In this document: one piece after another, positions 5,381 to 6,459 of the stretch | Layout of the letters: each line of letters begins with the position of its first letter | Position numbering within the stretch: the stretch's first letter is position 1 | Translations under genes and position numbers: made by a program | Assembly: GCA_945899335.1 (NCBI GenBank) | Contig: CAMDIP010000082.1 | Location: forward strand, 1 to 6,459 | Length of the DNA: 6,459 nt | Direction: 5' to 3' | Source of the DNA: Bordetella parapertussis | Lineage (GTDB): Bacteria; Pseudomonadota; Gammaproteobacteria; Burkholderiales; Burkholderiaceae_C | The notes under the pieces: generated by a model | What the model was told of the DNA's origin: nothing | Databases searched by the model: none | Seen by the model: only the letters and a program-made list of their open reading frames with translations

Positions 5381-5720
5381 ACTCTGAAATCACCTTGCAA
5401 GGTGATTTGATGCTTCGAGCTGATTTCATTTGCTCGCACCGCTCCATGGCTTTGCGCTCAGCAACGGCAGACATTTTCACGTAAATAGAGCAGGTGAAGA
5501 CCATTTTTTCTTGGTCCATATTGTTGTCGAAGCTTACGGCACAGCGCCCAATCTCGCCTAAATGGGGCTTCTCATTTCGATAGGCTTCTTGCAATGCGCT
5601 GGGCAGATCGTGCAAGGAGACGTAGGGAAATTTGTAGGGGTCAGCTATTGCAGGCGCTGAAACGACTAAAAACGCTGCAGCAAGGCTGGCCAGATAAAAG
5701 GGGTAAAAACTTTTCTTCAT
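5379..5720 (-). CDS. Small secreted protein with four cysteines, unknown function
   Basis: 113 residues; family not recognised. The N-terminus is a classical signal peptide: MKK, a hydrophobic core to about 20, then SAPAIA with cleavage near residue 27. The mature protein of about 86 residues has four Cys (60, 77, 95, 108) spaced widely, which could form two disulfides in the periplasm. A helical stretch (about 82-102, AVAERKAMERCEQMKSARS) precedes the C-terminal SPCKVISE. It resembles the 3401-3805 product only in general plan (signal peptide plus four Cys); I see no clear sequence likeness. The start ATG 5720 has no strong Shine-Dalgarno sequence. Minus-strand TATGAT (5734-5729) could be a -10 that would place transcription start only a few nt before the ATG. 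The last codons coincide with a perfect 22-bp palindrome. Confidence 0.75.
   Translation of the reverse strand: MKKSFYPFYLASLAAAFLVVSAPAIADPYKFPYVSLHDLPSALQEAYRNEKPHLGEIGRCAVSFDNNMDQEKMVFTCSIYVKMSAVAERKAMERCEQMKSARSIKSPCKVISE
5387..5408. repeat. Perfect 22-bp palindrome at the end of the secreted-protein gene
   Basis: AAATCACCTT (5387-5396) and AAGGTGATTT (5399-5408) are exact reverse complements around a central GC. The palindrome lies within the last codons of the minus-strand gene (encoding KSPCKVI). It is 6 nt from the hairpin at 5359-5380. It may act as a second terminator hairpin for + strand read-through (it ends in TTT) or as a protein binding site. Confidence 0.6.
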
Positions 5721-5808
5721 TGAGAACCATCATAAATCAGTTGCTTGTCATCCTCGAAGGCATGGGTCACGTTAAAAGCATGTCATTTGTTCTTCATCAA
5801 GGATTCCC
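5721..5808. promoter_or_regulatory. Divergent intergenic region with both start signals
   Basis: This 88-bp gap separates two secreted-protein genes read outward. On the + side AAGGA (5799-5803) is a good ribosome site for ATG 5809. On the - side only TATGAT (5734-5729) stands out as a -10-like box, with no properly spaced -35. No confident + strand promoter or operator was found. Confidence 0.4.
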
Positions 5809-6195
5809 ATGAAAAAGCCATTGTTTTGCGCTGCTTTGAGTCTGATATTGATCACGCCTAACTTGTCGTTTGCGGGCGGGGATGGTTGGCGAGGGCACTC
5901 TTCACATGGCTACTCTGGCCACGCTCGCGGTTATGACCGCGGACATGGTGGTCATGGTCATGGCCGTGGCGATCGGGACTTGCGCTGGGTGCCGTGGGTC
6001 TCAGCTGCTGTCATTGGCTCTAGCCTGTACTGGGCCAATCAAGCTTACAGCCAGCCGTCAACCACCATCATCGTGACGCCTGCACCGCCTGTGGCCTTAG
6101 AGGCGCCCCGCGTGGCCTATTTTTGCCAATCCTCTAGGCAGTATTACCCCAACGTTCCAATCTGCAATATGCCTTGGCAGTTGGTGCCTTATTGA
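5809..6195 (+). CDS. Gly/His-rich secreted or membrane-anchored protein, unknown function
   Basis: 128 residues. A signal peptide (about 1-22, ending LSFA) is followed by a Gly/His/Arg-rich segment (23-57) with six His (30, 33, 38, 46, 49, 51). Then come a hydrophobic stretch WVPWVSAAVIGSSLYWA (60-76) that may span or dip into a membrane, a Pro/Thr linker (83-100), and a C-terminal motif YFC..S..YYP.V..C..PW (104-123) with Cys106 and Cys119. I recognise this layout as common among betaproteobacterial hypothetical proteins, but no function is established to my knowledge. The His segment could bind metal ions; that is inference. ATG 5809 is well supported by AAGGA at 5799-5803. The stop overlaps the stop of the convergent exonuclease gene by 7 nt. 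The Gly/His region is encoded by short imperfect GGNCAT repeats. Confidence 0.8.
   Translation: MKKPLFCAALSLILITPNLSFAGGDGWRGHSSHGYSGHARGYDRGHGGHGHGRGDRDLRWVPWVSAAVIGSSLYWANQAYSQPSTTIIVTPAPPVALEAPRVAYFCQSSRQYYPNVPICNMPWQLVPY
5941..5970 (+). repeat. Short imperfect tandem repeat coding for Gly-His
   Basis: GGACAT-GGT-GGTCAT-GGTCAT-GGCCGT-GGC is a run of near-identical 6-base units within the Gly/His-rich gene, giving GHGGHGHGRG. It could change length by slippage without breaking the frame, because the unit is a multiple of three. Confidence 0.45.
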
Positions 6196-6459
6196 CTTAA
6201 CAGCGGCTGGGTGGTTTTGTGGCCTTGACGGTCTGAGTGTCTGACCAAGCCGCCCAGCGTTTCAATATCCACGCTGGCGTGTTTGCCTTGGTAGACACGG
6301 TTCTTGAGCCATGACAGCTCTTCTTGCAAGGCTTTATCACCCCCCAGTTGCCGGTGCCAGCATTTGATCTCTGGCGACCACCGGTAGCCACGTGCTTTGA
6401 GCAAATCTTTGGAATCAAAGGGCGAACCGGTGGCATACAAGCGCACTTGCGGTTGGTTG
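6189..6459 (-). CDS. 3'-5' exonuclease-like protein (DnaQ type), C-terminal end only
   Basis: Partial gene: the frame is open to the window edge and ends at TAA 6191-6189; the N-terminal catalytic part is outside. About 89 residues are visible. The text YATGSPFDSKDLLKARGYRWSP followed by KCWHRQL resembles the C-terminal extension found after the DEDDh exonuclease domain in many Burkholderiales DnaQ-like proteins (RNase T/DNA polymerase III epsilon type). It also resembles DUF5710-like modules, where VPF.EK..AK..GARW....K.W is typical. No DEDD catalytic residue lies in the visible part, so enzyme activity cannot be confirmed here. A GTG at 6446 is only an internal codon, since the frame continues upstream. 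It overlaps the convergent Gly/His-rich gene by 7 nt. Confidence 0.6.
   Translation of the reverse strand, partial: NQPQVRLYATGSPFDSKDLLKARGYRWSPEIKCWHRQLGGDKALQEELSWLKNRVYQGKHASVDIETLGGLVRHSDRQGHKTTQPLLSQ

Noticed and set aside
5926..5941. Inverted repeat CGCGGT-TATG-ACCGCG
   Set aside because: It is a 6-bp stem inside GC-rich repetitive coding sequence with no T run; expected by chance and by Gly/Arg codon use.
5870..6076. Plus-strand ORF of 68 codons rich in Met, Ala and Val
   Set aside because: It is a frame-shifted reading of the Gly/His repeats of the 5809-6195 gene, so its apparent hydrophobicity is a by-product.
5371..6336. Repeated 11-mer GCAAGGCTTTA at 5371 and 6326
   Set aside because: Several chance 11-base matches are expected in a window of this size, and the two sites share no context.
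1..6459. Defence system, mobile element or CRISPR array
   Set aside because: All genes belong to transport, cytoskeletal, metabolic or small secreted classes; no transposase, integrase, nuclease cluster, direct-repeat array or tRNA-edge attachment site is visible.

Overview
The window looks like ordinary chromosome from a betaproteobacterium, most likely Burkholderiales and probably a Comamonadaceae relative (Limnohabitans/Rhodoferax-like). This rests on the recognisable style of the proteins, moderate GC, dense packing and a core aroQ gene; no marker here fixes the genus. I see no tRNA, rRNA, IS element, CRISPR array, phage gene or attachment site. No gene-free stretch exceeds about 95 bases.

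Region 1 (1-2850, + strand) is a tight four-gene set: the C-terminal end of a DUF2796/ZrgA-type periplasmic protein, an ABC ATPase of the LolD/MacB type, an FtsX-like permease and a secreted DUF3299 protein. Gaps and overlaps are +3, -4 and +15 nt, so this reads as one operon. By analogy with the Vibrio zrg system it probably handles zinc or another divalent metal at the cell envelope. It is the most function-rich unit here.

Region 2 (2851-3400) holds a lone bactofilin gene behind an AT-rich leader. Its best terminator is not in the 18-nt gap after the gene. It lies about 105 nt further on, antisense inside the next, convergent gene.

Region 3 (3401-4523, - strand) is a two-gene unit. A type II haloacid dehalogenase with the full catalytic set is followed, with a 4-nt ATGA overlap, by a small secreted four-cysteine protein of unknown function.

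Region 4 (4524-5360, + strand) is divergent from the dehalogenase: aroQ (type II 3-dehydroquinate dehydratase, shikimate pathway) and a MAPEG-family membrane protein 12 nt behind it. The 35-bp gap between dehalogenase and aroQ contains a palindromic GTATAC that could serve as a shared -10 core for both directions. It would make aroQ nearly leaderless.

Region 5 (5361-6459) has three small or partial genes. A secreted four-cysteine protein (- strand) converges on the MAPEG gene across two hairpins. A Gly/His-rich secreted protein (+ strand) diverges from it. The end of a 3'-5' exonuclease-like gene (- strand) overlaps the Gly/His-rich gene tail to tail by 7 nt.

I do not see a clear, wholly new multi-gene system. 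The best candidates for follow-up are the metal-transport operon, the terminator embedded in a convergent ORF, and the compact aroQ/dehalogenase divergent promoter.
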